A stretch of DNA of 64,000 nt from Grammothele lineata (lineage: Eukaryota > Basidiomycota > Agaricomycetes > Polyporales > Polyporaceae): the NCBI GenBank assembly GCA_002150815.3, contig NDFF03000370.1, positions 558,001-622,000 on the forward strand. Reading direction: 5' to 3'. The position numbers were made by a program, and so were the translations under genes. The stretch's first letter is position 1. Each line of letters begins with the position of its first letter. Under the pieces are notes generated by a model. The model did not search any database. It was given only the letters and a program-made list of their open reading frames with translations, and had not been told where the DNA came from. This document shows positions 12,121-23,051 of this stretch, in pieces.

Positions 12121-14517
12121 ATGGCTATGAACTCCGACGACGAGGAGCTCGGTGTACACCATATCAACGGCCTCAAGAAAGGCCCGCCTCCCGGATTCAT
12201 GCTCGACGACGACGCCTTCTCCGAGAACGACGCGGACGTCCCGGAGTTCTCCCTTGCGGCAATCCGCGAGGAACTCGCGAAGAGTATGTCTGCCAACGGC
12301 GCTTCGGAGTACGGATGGGCACACAATCGTACGGCCAACGGCAGTGACATGGATGACCTCGCGGCCAAGATTGGGTACTCGGTCGATCCCGATGCCTCTG
12401 TTTCGACGTTCGACATCAATGCCCCGCCCGACTCCCCACCCTCTGTCTCTCCACCGCGCACGCCGCCATCGATGGCGCGTATGGACTCATTTGCGTCCTC
12501 GTACCGTCAGGACTCCATGTATGACGTTCCGCTCTCCGAATCCTCGCAGGAGATTCCTTTGTCCCCGCCACTTCCAACGGTTGAGGAACCGGAGGAGCTC
12601 CCCGCCGACTATCCCTCTGTGCAGATCGACCTCTCCGCCCCGTATGCAGGAGCGAAGGAGGTGCATGCCGTCTCGCGTCCCTCCACTGAGAGCACGGCAT
12701 CCTCGCTCCACACCCACTCTTCCTCTGTCCAGTCTCAACTTTCGAATCCCGTTCCACACCACCAGCACTCCTCTTCACAGCACGAATTCCGTACGCGCAG
12801 CCCTCCGTCTCCATTGAAGATTGAATCTTCACAACCGGGCTCAGCCTCGACGTCTGCTCTTCCTCTCCCTCTTCCCTCGTCTTCGTCCGCACCAACCCCC
12901 ACAGTTCACGAACCCCCAACGCCTACGGCAGCCAACGTGAAGCACCGACAGACGCGTTCTGTTGGGCCGAGTATGCTCGACAAGGTGATCAGTAAGACAC
13001 GTCCGCCGCACTTGCCTCCGAAGCCGCGCACGGAGGACCGAAAACACTTACAGGACTGGGAGGACATGATGAAGAAGAGTAGGGCTGCCGGTGAGTGAAC
13101 ATACCTTCTGTTACTCTACGTATGACGTAGAGCCGACTGCGTTACAATATTGACTCGATTTATGTGCTTTCATTGGTGCTCATTGGCGTGTTGCTTCGTC
13201 CGGCCCGTGTGCACTGGACGACACTGGATCGGCCGCAGAGGAGAAACGGCGGAAAGCGCTACAGGAGCGGAGGATGGCAAGGGAAAGGAGAATAGAAGAT
13301 TCTTTGGGGATTTGGGAGCGCGATATAGTGCCAGACTGGACAGTTGTGCATCGAAACTCACAGTTACGGAGGTTATGGTGGCAGGGAATTCCAACGAAAC
13401 TCCGAGCATCCATGTGGCAAGCTGCCGTCGGTAATCCGCTTGCGTTAAGCAAAGGTACGCTAGACCGTCCGCCTGCAGCGATGACATCATACCTATCCGT
13501 TTCCGCAGACTCCTTCAAAACGTGCTTGTCAAGAGCAAAGAGGGCACTGGCGTCCGGGACATTTCCGACAACTGTTTTAAGCTTGCTAGAAGACGACATC
13601 GGCTCAACATTACCTTCATTACATCTATTCACGCCAGGCAAGGGTCCATTATATCAGGACTTGAGAGATATACTCTGCGCGTGGGTTGTCTCGCGGTCGG
13701 ACGAAGGTCTTGGCTATGTCGTGGGTATAGCCAAGATTGCAGCCATGATTCTCATCAATATGTCCCCAACACAAGGTTTCGTTGTTATGCGGAATTTGTT
13801 GGAACGTCACTGTCTGCGGTCATTCTACGGAGGCCTGTCTTCGAAAAACGATGTGAGTAACTTTTTATGTCCCCAGACGTCAGTCGATGACCTTCGTATA
13901 GGTAGAGGCCTACTACAGGTAAGAAGGGCACTTCTTTGCTACCGCCGTAGCTTACCTGGCGTAGAATTTTCGACACTCTCCTGGCTGACGGCATGCCAAA
14001 AAGTGCGGGATCGTCTCCCTTCTGATTCGCTCAGCCTTGTTAACCATATATCCTAGTCTATTTCAATTTCAAGCAGCACCAGATATCACCAGCATCATAC
14101 CTCTCAGACTGGCTCGTACCTCTATTCCTGGATCACTTACCTTTCGAAGCTTGCGCGCGAGTATGGGATGTCATCTTTCTAGAAGGCGATGCCTTCCTGT
14201 ACCGAGCAGCGCTGGCTGTGCTTGGCGTGTTAGAGCCTCGACTGTTCTTCCCCGATAAAAAGGAGCTACTTGAGTTGTTAAGGTGCGTGTTATCCCGTAG
14301 CAAAGACCTCGACGCCGCGGTCTCATAGTGTCTTAGGGGAGAGAACAAGGCGGCGCTGGAAGTCGCTAAACGGGACGGCCGGACACTCGACCACGGCAAG
14401 TATGCTATCTACGGTGTCGACGAAGAAAACCTGTGGGAGCGCATCGACAGCATGGATGAGTGGTGGAGGGAAAGCACATGGAAACGGCTGATCGAGCGAG
14501 AGCTCCCGGACTTGTAA
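12121..14517 (+). CDS. TBC (Rab-GAP-like) domain protein with degenerate catalytic residues
   Basis: Roughly 700-residue protein with a long Ser/Pro-rich N-terminal half and a C-terminal TBC domain. Start MAMNSDDEELGVHH at 12121 sits in a good context (gccATGg). A basic coiled segment (EKRRKALQERRMARERR) leads into the TBC domain: WWQGIPTKLRASMWQAA, EDDIGSTLPSLHLFTPGKG, DLRDILCAWVVSRSDEGLG, YVVGIAKIAAMILINM, VVMRNLLERHCLRSFYGGLS and FNFKQHQISPASYLSDWLVP. Known active TBC GAPs use an Arg finger in IxxDxxRT and a Gln finger in YxQG; here these are Ser (codon 13604-13606) and Val (13721-13723), so Rab-GAP activity is doubtful. A 17-base exon (13902-13918) is needed to join KNDV to AYYRIFDTLLADGMPK. 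It ends at IERELPDL. Confidence 0.85.
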
Positions 14518-15408
14518 CACTAGACTTTGTGGCTTGTAGTCCCACAGTTGACACATTCACAGTACTAGTATGTGGCGGAGTACGGAACTTGCAGGGATGT
14601 ACCGTATTAGCATTTCGCGTTCGCATTGAGCTAATTTTATTCCATTCGTTCTCTGAGTTTCTTCATGACTCGACTCGAACGATTCATCCACGGGTCAATA
14701 TCATGAACGTCTCTTACAGCGCTGCGCTCAAGCTATGTCATGTCTGTCGAGGAGATGTACTGATAGACCTGGGCCGGCCGAGCCTGGAACGCTGAATACA
14801 AATTCGGGCGCTCAAGGAGCACCTCGGGGAACCAGCGGGAAGCTTGCACTTATGCGTTTTGCGTCATTCTTCTTTACCGGATCAACACCCGCGGTCCTCG
14901 ATAATTACGCTGCGCGGTCCAGACCGCGGACCCCTGACCTCGCACGCGGTTGTTTGAGCTTGTGGGCGGTGCCGGGCGGCGGACGTTCTAGAGAAGCCTT
15001 TTTCGGCCAGAACGCCTATGGACCCCTCCACGTGATCGGGAGCGGGGTCGGTGGCGGCGGCTAGACTCGCCGCTGCAGCTGTGCAACACGGACAGCTGCT
15101 CGCCGGCGGGGCCACCGGGGCTATCTGGGGCTGAGACTCTTCCAGCCTGGTCGATGCCTCCCGGCTCGTGCCGTCCTGCCAGAGTCGGGCAAGAGGCTAA
15201 AGTGACGTGCTCTGGGCGGTTTGATGCGGGGCGGGCGGACGCAGGGCGTGCTATAAAACGCAGGGGCATCTGGCCCTCATGACCCCCAGTCCGACAGACA
15301 CATCCTCCACTCAGTCAGCCACTTAGCGGCCTTTCGAGCGCACTACCCCTACTACTCAAACCACACCCCACTCACAAACACCACCGCTCACACCACCCAC
15401 CTTTCACG
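14518..15408. other. Intergenic region with promoter of the small downstream gene
   Basis: About 890 bp without a supportable coding region. The right part is GC-rich and carries a TATA box (listed separately) and a C/A-rich leader before 15409. Confidence 0.45.
15252..15258 (+). promoter_or_regulatory. TATA box of the small membrane protein gene
   Basis: Sequence tataaaa, 157 bases upstream of the start at 15409, followed by a leader of C/A/T-rich sequence typical of well expressed basidiomycete genes. Confidence 0.6.
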
Positions 15409-15751
15409 ATGCTCCCCCCTCTCGTCGTTGCTCGTGCTCCGGTGAGTTATTTCGGACATGGTGTGCCTGCATTGGCTGATAACCTGGTTGCAATAGTCAA
15501 TCCTCCTCTTCACCACCCTCGAAGCAGGCCTTGCCTACTTCGTCTACAAGCAGTCGACTAAGCCAAGGTTCTCCCATTCCTCCCCTGGATTGAGCGCGTT
15601 ATACTAACCTTGTCTCTTACACAGCCTTATCCAAGGCCCTCTTCCCTCCGCCATTCCCAAGGGCTACGTCGGTCGTTCCCGCTTCGAGAAGCACGACTTC
15701 CAGCCCACGCACATCGCCGAGACCCTCCAGCTCCGCGCGGCGCACCACTGA
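15409..15751 (+). CDS. Small unknown protein with one membrane segment
   Basis: Not recognised. Three exons encode about 76 residues: MLPPLVVARAP, then SILLFTTLEAGLAYFVYKQS (a plausible membrane helix), and after a second intron SLIQGPLPSAIPKGYVGRSR followed by FEKHDFQPTHIAETLQLRAA and HH. The second intron uses a less common donor (gttctc). The gene has a good TATA box and leader, so it looks actively transcribed. Size, one N-terminal helix and a polar tail would suit an organelle-membrane accessory subunit, but nothing in the sequence proves that. It converges with RRP1, 245 bp away. Confidence 0.72.
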
Positions 15752-15996
15752 GCCGCAATGGGTGCTCGATACCTGTCTCATCGTCCCTGTACTCAATGAC
15801 GGCATAATCTGGGATTAGAGGGGCAGCTGGGAAAGTCGCTCTGTTGCGACAATATACCGCCGTCGGGAGGGGTCCGATGAGCATGCCAGCGCTGGGCTGT
15901 CCAGACTGGCGAGAGAAGATGACACGCATCATTGTACAAAGCACTCTACTTGTATCATTATTTTGGCACCTCTGAACATGGACATACAACATACGA

Positions 15997-17191
15997 TTAA
16001 CTCGCATCCACGCCTCTGTTTGACTTGCTGCTGCCTTCCTCGTCCTCGTCTTCTGTGCGCTCCTTCCATAGTGCATATAGCCGCCTCCGGTTCGCGTCTC
16101 GGGTGCTGGGCTCGCTAGCGACGTCAAAAAGCTGCTTGAGGACCGTCTTGCGTAACGAAGAGCTGCTTTGAGGACCTTCAGACCCCGGGTCTGAAGAACA
16201 CGCATTTGAGAGAACATTTGCGTATGTAGGTGTGGACAGACGAGGCTTCTTCCGACTCGGTGGTTCGTCGGGATCTGTACGGGGCGATAATGCGTCAAGC
16301 AGAGGGTCGATTAGAGCGGACTGCAAGCGCTGATATGTCACGGTCGTTGGAGTGCGCGCGGAGAGGGTGAAAAAGGGAGCGAGAAGTGCGGAGAGAGGGG
16401 CTGGTAACGGCGAGTCGACGGGTGAATTCGCGAACGCCTTGTCCAACTCCTCTAGATACACGTCCGCAAGGTGGTATGCAAGACTTGTTGGCACCCGTGG
16501 GTCCTCGGGACTAGCCAGTAGTGGATAAGAGTACGGGGTTGCAAGAAACCAAGTTGCCTACCACAAGGGGCCTCCGCGGTCTGTGAGGATCGCATTGTAT
16601 TCCGCACATGCAGCAGCTTCCCACTCTGCACGTATGAGCAGCCGGAATGTCGCATTCACGAATCGACGAATGAGCATGTAATATTTGTCAATGCTGACGA
16701 GGTGAGTTACATTGAGCAGGGTGCCGGACGAGGTGCGAAGTATCCAACATACCGGAGGCGGTCTATGGAGTTCCACTCCCGTACGGTCGATTCCCAGAAG
16801 CCGCGCAAGAACGCTAACGAAGCGGAGAGGTTGGTAACAGCCAAGAGAATATCCGCGATCTCAGTGGCGAGAGCTTGTTGTACTAGTGGCTTGTCAGACA
16901 TCCAGAAACCTATCGGTCGAACGGTGTTAGAACGAGTTTCTGGAAATGGAGGAACCCCCTGCGCACAGTAAAATACACCCTTCCATAGCTTTGCCATCTC
17001 CGATTTTGGCAGCGCATCCCGCGCGGGATCGGAAAGAAATGCGGCGAGGTTTTTGATGGCTTTATCCCTCGTTTTCTTGTCTTGGAATGCGTGAGCGAAG
17101 ATACCTTGAGAGACATTTTGGCGAACCCACCGGTCGATGCAAGGTACTTGCCCAACGGCGGGCCCTCAGCAGAACTGCCTTCTGAAGCCAT
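15997..17191 (-). CDS. RRP1: Ribosomal RNA processing protein 1 (Rrp1/Nop52)
   Basis: Nucleolar protein of the Nop52 family needed for processing of 27S pre-rRNA to 25S and 5.8S. Spliced start MASEGSSAEGPPLGKYLAST joins across a 49-base intron to DKKTRDKAIKNLAAFLSDPA; this junction restores the family N-terminus, so an intervening ATG near 17112 is not the start. Then come LPKSEMAKLWKGVFYCAQG, GFWMSDKPLVQQALATEIAD, LAFLRGFWESTVREWNSIDR, KYYMLIRRFVNATFRLLIRA and the C-terminal exons VPTSLAYHLADVYLEELDKA and KTVLKQLFDVASEPSTRDAN. It ends in an acidic and Ser-rich tail. Length near 330 residues fits the fungal family. Divergent from GCP4, with 241 bp between start codons. Confidence 0.9.
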
Positions 17192-17432
17192 GAAGAGAAC
17201 CAAGCGACGGGTCAAACGGAGAATTGTGGAAGCAGGAAGGGGACATGAATTCAAGCAAAGCCTCGAGCAGGTGCTCTGCGAAAGAAAGTTTTCCCGCGCC
17301 GGACGCGTCGTCGACGCGTCTGCGACGCGTGCCACCATACACATCGCGCGTACCAATCCCTTCGTCTTCGCCGTCATTCTCGCACCCTGCTTGCGCTTGC
17401 GCACACTCGATACTTATGTTCGACAATTCGAG

Positions 17433-19858
17433 ATGATTGCTGAAGTTCTCCTCGTCCTCGCGGGTCATTCATCCTCTCTGTTCCCCACCGACCATACAGT
17501 CCACCCAGCCTTCGCGCCTCTCCTTCATCCTGGCGAGGAACAATGTCTCGAGGCACTTGGACAGATCGCCGTGCGTTATCGCAAGATCAAACATGCCTGC
17601 ACAGTCCTCGCCCGCCCCTCCTCTCGTTATGTCTCCGCTCTCTGCGCAACGCTCAACCAGATTCTCAAGGATGAGTATGAGGTGCTCGTGGTTGAGACGG
17701 AGGCGAAGGTTCTAAAGAGGGATAGTAGCCTCGTAGCAAGTGGGTCATTCGTGCCCTTGTCGTCTTTACGTGCAGCCTTCGCAGAATGGGATGCGCCTCT
17801 CGCGTCTCTTGAGACCCTTGTCGACGTATTGCAAGCCCAAGACCACTGGCGGCCGGGGCCACTCATCGATCTCCTCCTGATGCGTTCTCAGACCGGAATA
17901 CATCGTGTTTCGTCAATATATGCGCGACTTTCGGAGGCCGTGCAGCGCGTCTGGATTGCCCAGCTCCAGGCTCTCCTCATTCACGGCTCACTGTCCCTGA
18001 ATGATCCTTTGGCGGACAAGAGCTATGTTCTGACTGAAGGTGCTGTCCCATCTTGCATTTCATCCCAGTCACGGGATTCTATCACATACGTCGGGCGTGC
18101 CATTGGAACCGTGAAAGCCGCGAAGTGGGACAAGCAGTTCCCCCAGGATCTGGCGAGAGAGCACACCAAATTGCTCAATACCGTCCTTCCCCAGGATCAA
18201 TACGCATTCGACCGCGTCATCACAGACATCCGCACAGCGGTCAGCGAGTGGTTATGGCTGAACGTCTTGACACATAAGGACGTAGACGAGGCTGTGGAAT
18301 CATTGTGAGTACGTTATTCTGTGTCAAGGAGTCCATCTCATATTCCTCTAGAGCCAATTACTTCCTCCTTCGCAATGGCGAGTTCGCCCTCTCACTCATC
18401 CGAGAGATTGAACGCCTGAAGCTCTCGAGGCTTACTGGTCGTTCTGTTCCAAGCACCATGATACGGGAACAAGATCTTCATCTCGCGCTGCTTCGTGCCT
18501 CTCTGGGTACGACGGCCCAGCAAGATCCTTCTTTAGCGCACCTCCACTTTCGCCTTCCTGCAGGTCCAATCCGCCCGCTTCTGCCCTCCCTCGCCGCAGC
18601 ACCTGCCAAGGATCTTTCCTCTTCACTTTCCGTCCCACAGGAACCAACATCATTCGACGACCTTCTTCTTGGTACCCCGCTTGTCCTCGCATACAGTCTC
18701 GAGTGGCCGCTTGACCTCTTCCTTCATACTTCCGACCTCCAGATCTACGCAGGTCTCTTCTCCTATCTATCTGCGCTACGGAAGACGCACACACGCATAC
18801 ATACGTGCTGGACTGCCCTTTCCAACGCTCAGCGGGCGCGTAGGAAATGGACGGGATTAGGCGAGGGGGGAACTACCGAAGATTTGGAGGCACGGAAGCA
18901 ACTTTTGCGATGCGGATGGGGTGTCGTGCGCGAGATGAACTGGTTTTTGGACACGCTGCTCGGGTATGTCATGACGGACGTGGTGGACGTGGAGTTCAGG
19001 CGATTCAAGAGTCTTCTACTCGGAGAACCTGCTAGTAGTATTGGCCGCCAGACGACAGGGTCGGGACCGGGCCCAAGTCACAGCCAGGGTCACATTGGTC
19101 CAGAGGGCGGGAACTCTGGCGCGCTCGGGGCGTCCAAAGGCGCGTTCGCATTTGGGCCATCGCAAAGCACCGCATCGAATTTATCGTCGGGGTCTCCACC
19201 GTTGGACTTTACAACGTTGCGCAACATCCACACCACGTATCTAGAACGCCTCTTGACAGGCAGTTTGCTCTCCAATCCTGCATTGACAAACATCATCCGT
19301 ATGGTGCTCGAAGTCTGCGAGCGATTCGCGGCGCAGGTCGAGCGATGGGGTGGCGATGTGCTGCCTGCTCTACTCTTTGAGGGTAGCATCGCTCCCGGTG
19401 GTAACAAGGTTGGAGATATGGTTATAGAGCGAAATGCAATTGTGGAAGAGATCGACGAGGTACGCAACCATTTGACATGTCACGATTTCCAGTCTATGAC
19501 TGGGCTAATGGGCTGCTCTCAGACACTCCACGCACTCCTCGACGCGTTTTATGAGCAGCTCTCGCTGTCGACTACCCTCCAGCCCTTTTCCGCCGCTACC
19601 ACGGACGCGACAAAATCTATGATCTACAACACGAGCATGGCGAACACTACGGGTCTCGGTTTCCACACGTTTATGCGCACTCGCCGTGGAAAACGTCTCG
19701 AAGGCGACGAAGAGGTCCGGAGACATGTCGAGCGACTGCTCCTCCGTTTGGACTTCAACGGGCAGTTCTCGAAGCCGAGGTCAAGGCGACGGGCCTCCGA
19801 AGGCGTTACTACGGGCGCTCATGAAGAAAACATTCTCAAGCAGGGTGGGCTCGCATAG
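17433..19858 (+). CDS. Gamma-tubulin complex component, GCP4-type (Spc97/Spc98 family)
   Basis: GRIP-domain protein of the gamma-tubulin ring complex, which nucleates microtubules at spindle pole bodies. Start MIAEVLLVLAGHSSSLF at 17433 matches the usual GCP4 N-terminus; an upstream in-frame Met would lie inside the divergent promoter. GRIP1-like sequence follows: SSRYVSALCATLNQILKDEY, YARLSEAVQRVWIAQLQALL and SITYVGRAIGTVKAAKW. After an intron near 18306 comes the linker ANYFLLRNGEFALSLIREIE and GRIP2: LAYSLEWPLDLFLHTSDLQI, YAGLFSYLSALRKTHTRIHT, REMNWFLDTLLGYVMTDVVD, LHALLDAFYEQLSLSTTLQ and HVERLLLRLDFNGQFSK. About 780 residues, three exons. The insertion rich in Ser/Gly near 19.05-19.2 kb is probably disordered. 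GCP4 is favoured over GCP5/6 by the short N-terminus and overall length. Confidence 0.88.
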
Positions 19859-20605
19859 GCCAACGGCATCACCGAATCCGGCTCCCGCAGGACTTACAGT
19901 CATTGCTCTCGGGACCGTCATCGCTATCAAGGATATCCCGTAATCCACGCCTCGACTACCTGCGAGAGACCATGGCAACTATATGTCAGCGCTTCGAAGA
20001 TCTGAGAGCGAACCGGACTCTTCGAGGAGCCTGAGTGCTGTAACTTGCAGGTATTGGGAGTGCGCATCCATCTCACTTATGGACAAAGACGCATATCGGC
20101 CGCATCTGCGACGACCTTGACATTGACACTCTCCTCATGCCTCGTGTTGAACGTTCGAACTAGAGGGTGCCTTTGTAGGCACAATGCGGCACGCAGTCGT
20201 TCGCGAAGGCCACGTAGACTGGCTTCGATGACGCTCGGGGCAGAGGAGTTGGGAAGGTTTCGACAAAGCGGCGTACGAATAGGATCATGGAGGCGGGATC
20301 CTCACTGTCCATCGGGAAGTTTTTGGAGGTAACAATCATAAGATGTTTGTGTGATTAGTGCTTTTCCGATCTAGTAGGACGATAGACCCAATCCACCAAC
20401 AGTGGTAGAAAAAACAGTGATATCGTCGACGTCAGGTATACATCCAGCCCCAATAGTGAGACAGAAACACGTAGGTATGTCGCAAGTGATAATCGCAAGA
20501 ATACGAGACCTAGGTAAGAATAAGGATACATCGTGATACATCATTACAGATCGTGTCGTGCTAGTCGTATCGCAATCTCAAGAGATAAGTTCAAAATCAC
20601 TCCCC
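19859..20605. other. Convergent 3' intergenic region, no gene seen
   Basis: About 750 bp between the converging GCP4 and NIPA genes. No reading frame with coding character on either strand; AT content is higher than in the genes. Confidence 0.5.
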
Positions 20606-23051
20606 CTATTTCTCCCTCCGAATCTCCTCTGCCCTTACCCGCTCCGCATCCGTAAACACTGACGGCATTGTCCTCGAGCGAGTTGCGCCGCCGCCCTCGG
20701 CGCTCTCGGGCCCCATTGATGGCCGCGAAAGCGTCGCAGGGGTCGCAGGAGTGACCTGCACGTTCGGCGCGGACGTCTGGAAACGAATGCTCGGCCGGCG
20801 CGGGCGGTCGTCCCCCTCCATAGGGAGCGGGGGCGTGAGCTGCGGGGAGGCGACGAGCTCGCCGCTGGGCAGGATGCGCGAGAAGCTACGCCCGCCGTCT
20901 GCGCTCAAGCTGGTGGGCAGCCCGTCGGACCCGGACCCGGCTACAGACCCGGAGAGAGGGCTGTCGACGAGCGAAGTTGGGGGAAGGCCTGTGACGTTCG
21001 TGACCTCTTCGGTGGATATCGCCGCTTTCTCCTTGTCCACTTCTTTGTCTTTCTCGTAGACGTCGGGGAGGTGGGAGGGGCCACGCTGCGGGGACCGCGA
21101 GACGTCTGCGCGGCGGCTGTTCGTGAGCGCCCTAAACCAGCTGCGCTGGGGATGGGGTGCGGGCGAGAGCGAGTCCCTGCGCGTGCCGCGGCGCGAGACG
21201 TCCTGGCTGCGCATGCTGCTGTGGATGGACCCGGAGAGATGGCTCCGCGACGCACTAGCGACGGAGAGGGCCGTTGCACGGCGGCGTGCGCGAATGATGG
21301 TGCCGATGGCACCACCGGTCATGCGGAGGGAGTCGAGCCCCGGCTCTTCTGTCCTCGCAACAATCGCACGCTTCTCTTCGATGAAGTCGATATCTGAGTC
21401 AACGTCGGATGTTGGGCCATTCTCCAGGTCGACCGAATGGTGTGTATCTCCGTTTCCATTGGCGTCAGGGGTTGTTGGGCGAGACGAGAGGCGATGTGAG
21501 CGCCGAGAGCGACGGGATCGCACCGTGCCACCGCGGGCGAGCTCGATGTCATGTGCGGCCAACGGGTCTACTTCTTGACGTGCAGCCTCCAGTAGCAGGG
21601 TCGTATGTGGGTCAACCTGCGACTCGAGATCAGCACCGGCGCAAATCATCAGAGAAATAACCGTACGTTAGTCAATTCTCGGGGATCCACTTTCGTCATT
21701 TGCAGGATGATAATGCCGGTACAGATGACTGCGAAGGCCAACACCACCGTGATGATCTGGGAGGCGGTAGCTTTCAAGCCTTGGTACAGAATCTATAAGA
21801 ATAGAAAATTCATTAGCAAACGCGAGAGCAATCTGTGGAAACGCAGGACGTACAACTGATGTGACTAGAGTGCAGAACGTGACTGCACAGAAGAAAATAA
21901 GCTCAGAGTGTAACAATGTAGCAGTAATATAGACGCACAGGTAACATAGTATGTGGGTGTCACTAACATGGCCGGTCAGCCTCTCGAGTAGTATCAAATG
22001 TTGGAATGCCTTACCCATAGCTAAAAACACAGTAAGCGCATGTGGAGGATATGAGCCTCAAGATGCTCACCAGTATTGAACAATGCCAGTGCAACATTGA
22101 GGTAGTAAATCTCGGTTACTGCAACGGAAGCTAAGCCGTGCGCCCGAGTCGACGTCGAAACACTTACGGAGGGTTATCACCACGAAGACAAGTAGGAAAT
22201 AGATGAACCAGTTCTTGAACTGGTTTTCTCCCCTGATGCTAGTGACGATGCATGCTCCGAGACCTTGCGTACAGCTGACACTAAGACCGCCAATTAAACT
22301 GCAGACGCCCTGAATAGCTCGCGGATCAGTTCTGTCCCCTAGGCCGCAGAGCAAAAATAAACGAGGGAATCGCGTACCAAGTATGGCATCATACTCTTAT
22401 GCCCCCACTTCGGTGCAGCCCAGACGGCGAGCACCACAGCAGCAGCGATGACAACACCACCATAGGCAAGGAACCAGGGCGCTAGGAAGAGGTGTTTAAA
22501 TCCCTCGATGGTCGATACGCTCTGTTCATCTGGTCCGTTCAGAGCGAGGATTGACGCTCCTAATAGACATTGTACTGAGGATATCCAGCCGAAGAGCGAT
22601 AGCTTCTCCTTGAGGATGAAGTGAGAGAGAATGGACGAAATGACGACAGAGAGGGCGCCCATGGGAGTCTGGAGAGCGCTGTGTGAACTTTCGCGCGTGT
22701 GGTGCCAAGAGTCCCCAAGACCGGCGAGCAGACTCACCACGATGATGGCCTCGACGAACGCGTACGCGCCAAAGTTGCAAAGCTCCCCGAGAATCATGAT
22801 AATCATTCCGGTCCACCACATGGGCTGTTAGAACATGGCAGACAAGCATTGAGCTCTTCGCGCGATTGCATGATGCAGAAACATCCCAGACGTACCGACT
22901 TGAGATAAGCAACACCCTCCCCCGCGACATGGCCCTTCTGCGAGGCCAACAGTCCCTTCTTCTTAAAGACAAAGGACGAGCCAATGAGTACCCCGGAGCC
23001 GATGGCGAGCACAACGCCGACGCTGCGAGGTGGAGCACATTTGAGCTCCAT
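20606..23051 (-). CDS. NIPA-type magnesium transporter (DUF803) with long cytosolic tail
   Basis: Multi-pass membrane protein of the NIPA/DMT superfamily, linked to Mg2+ transport at the plasma membrane or endosomes. Start MELKCAPPRSVGVVLAIGSG at 23051; then LIGSSFVFKKKGLLAS (family signature), PMWWTGMIIMILGELCNFGA, YAFVEAIIV joined to TPMGALSVVISSILSHFILK, EKLSLFGWISSVQCLLGASI, LFLAPWFLAYGGVVIAAAVV, GGLSVSCTQGLGACIVTSIR and NWFIYFLLVFVVITL. Short exons near 22.1-21.7 kb give the last helices, ending with IILQMTKVDPREL. A 330-residue Ser/Arg-rich hydrophilic tail follows, much longer than in animal NIPA proteins, and ends RVRAEEIRREK. An additional upstream exon giving a longer N-terminus cannot be excluded. 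Divergent from homocitrate synthase. Confidence 0.88.
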
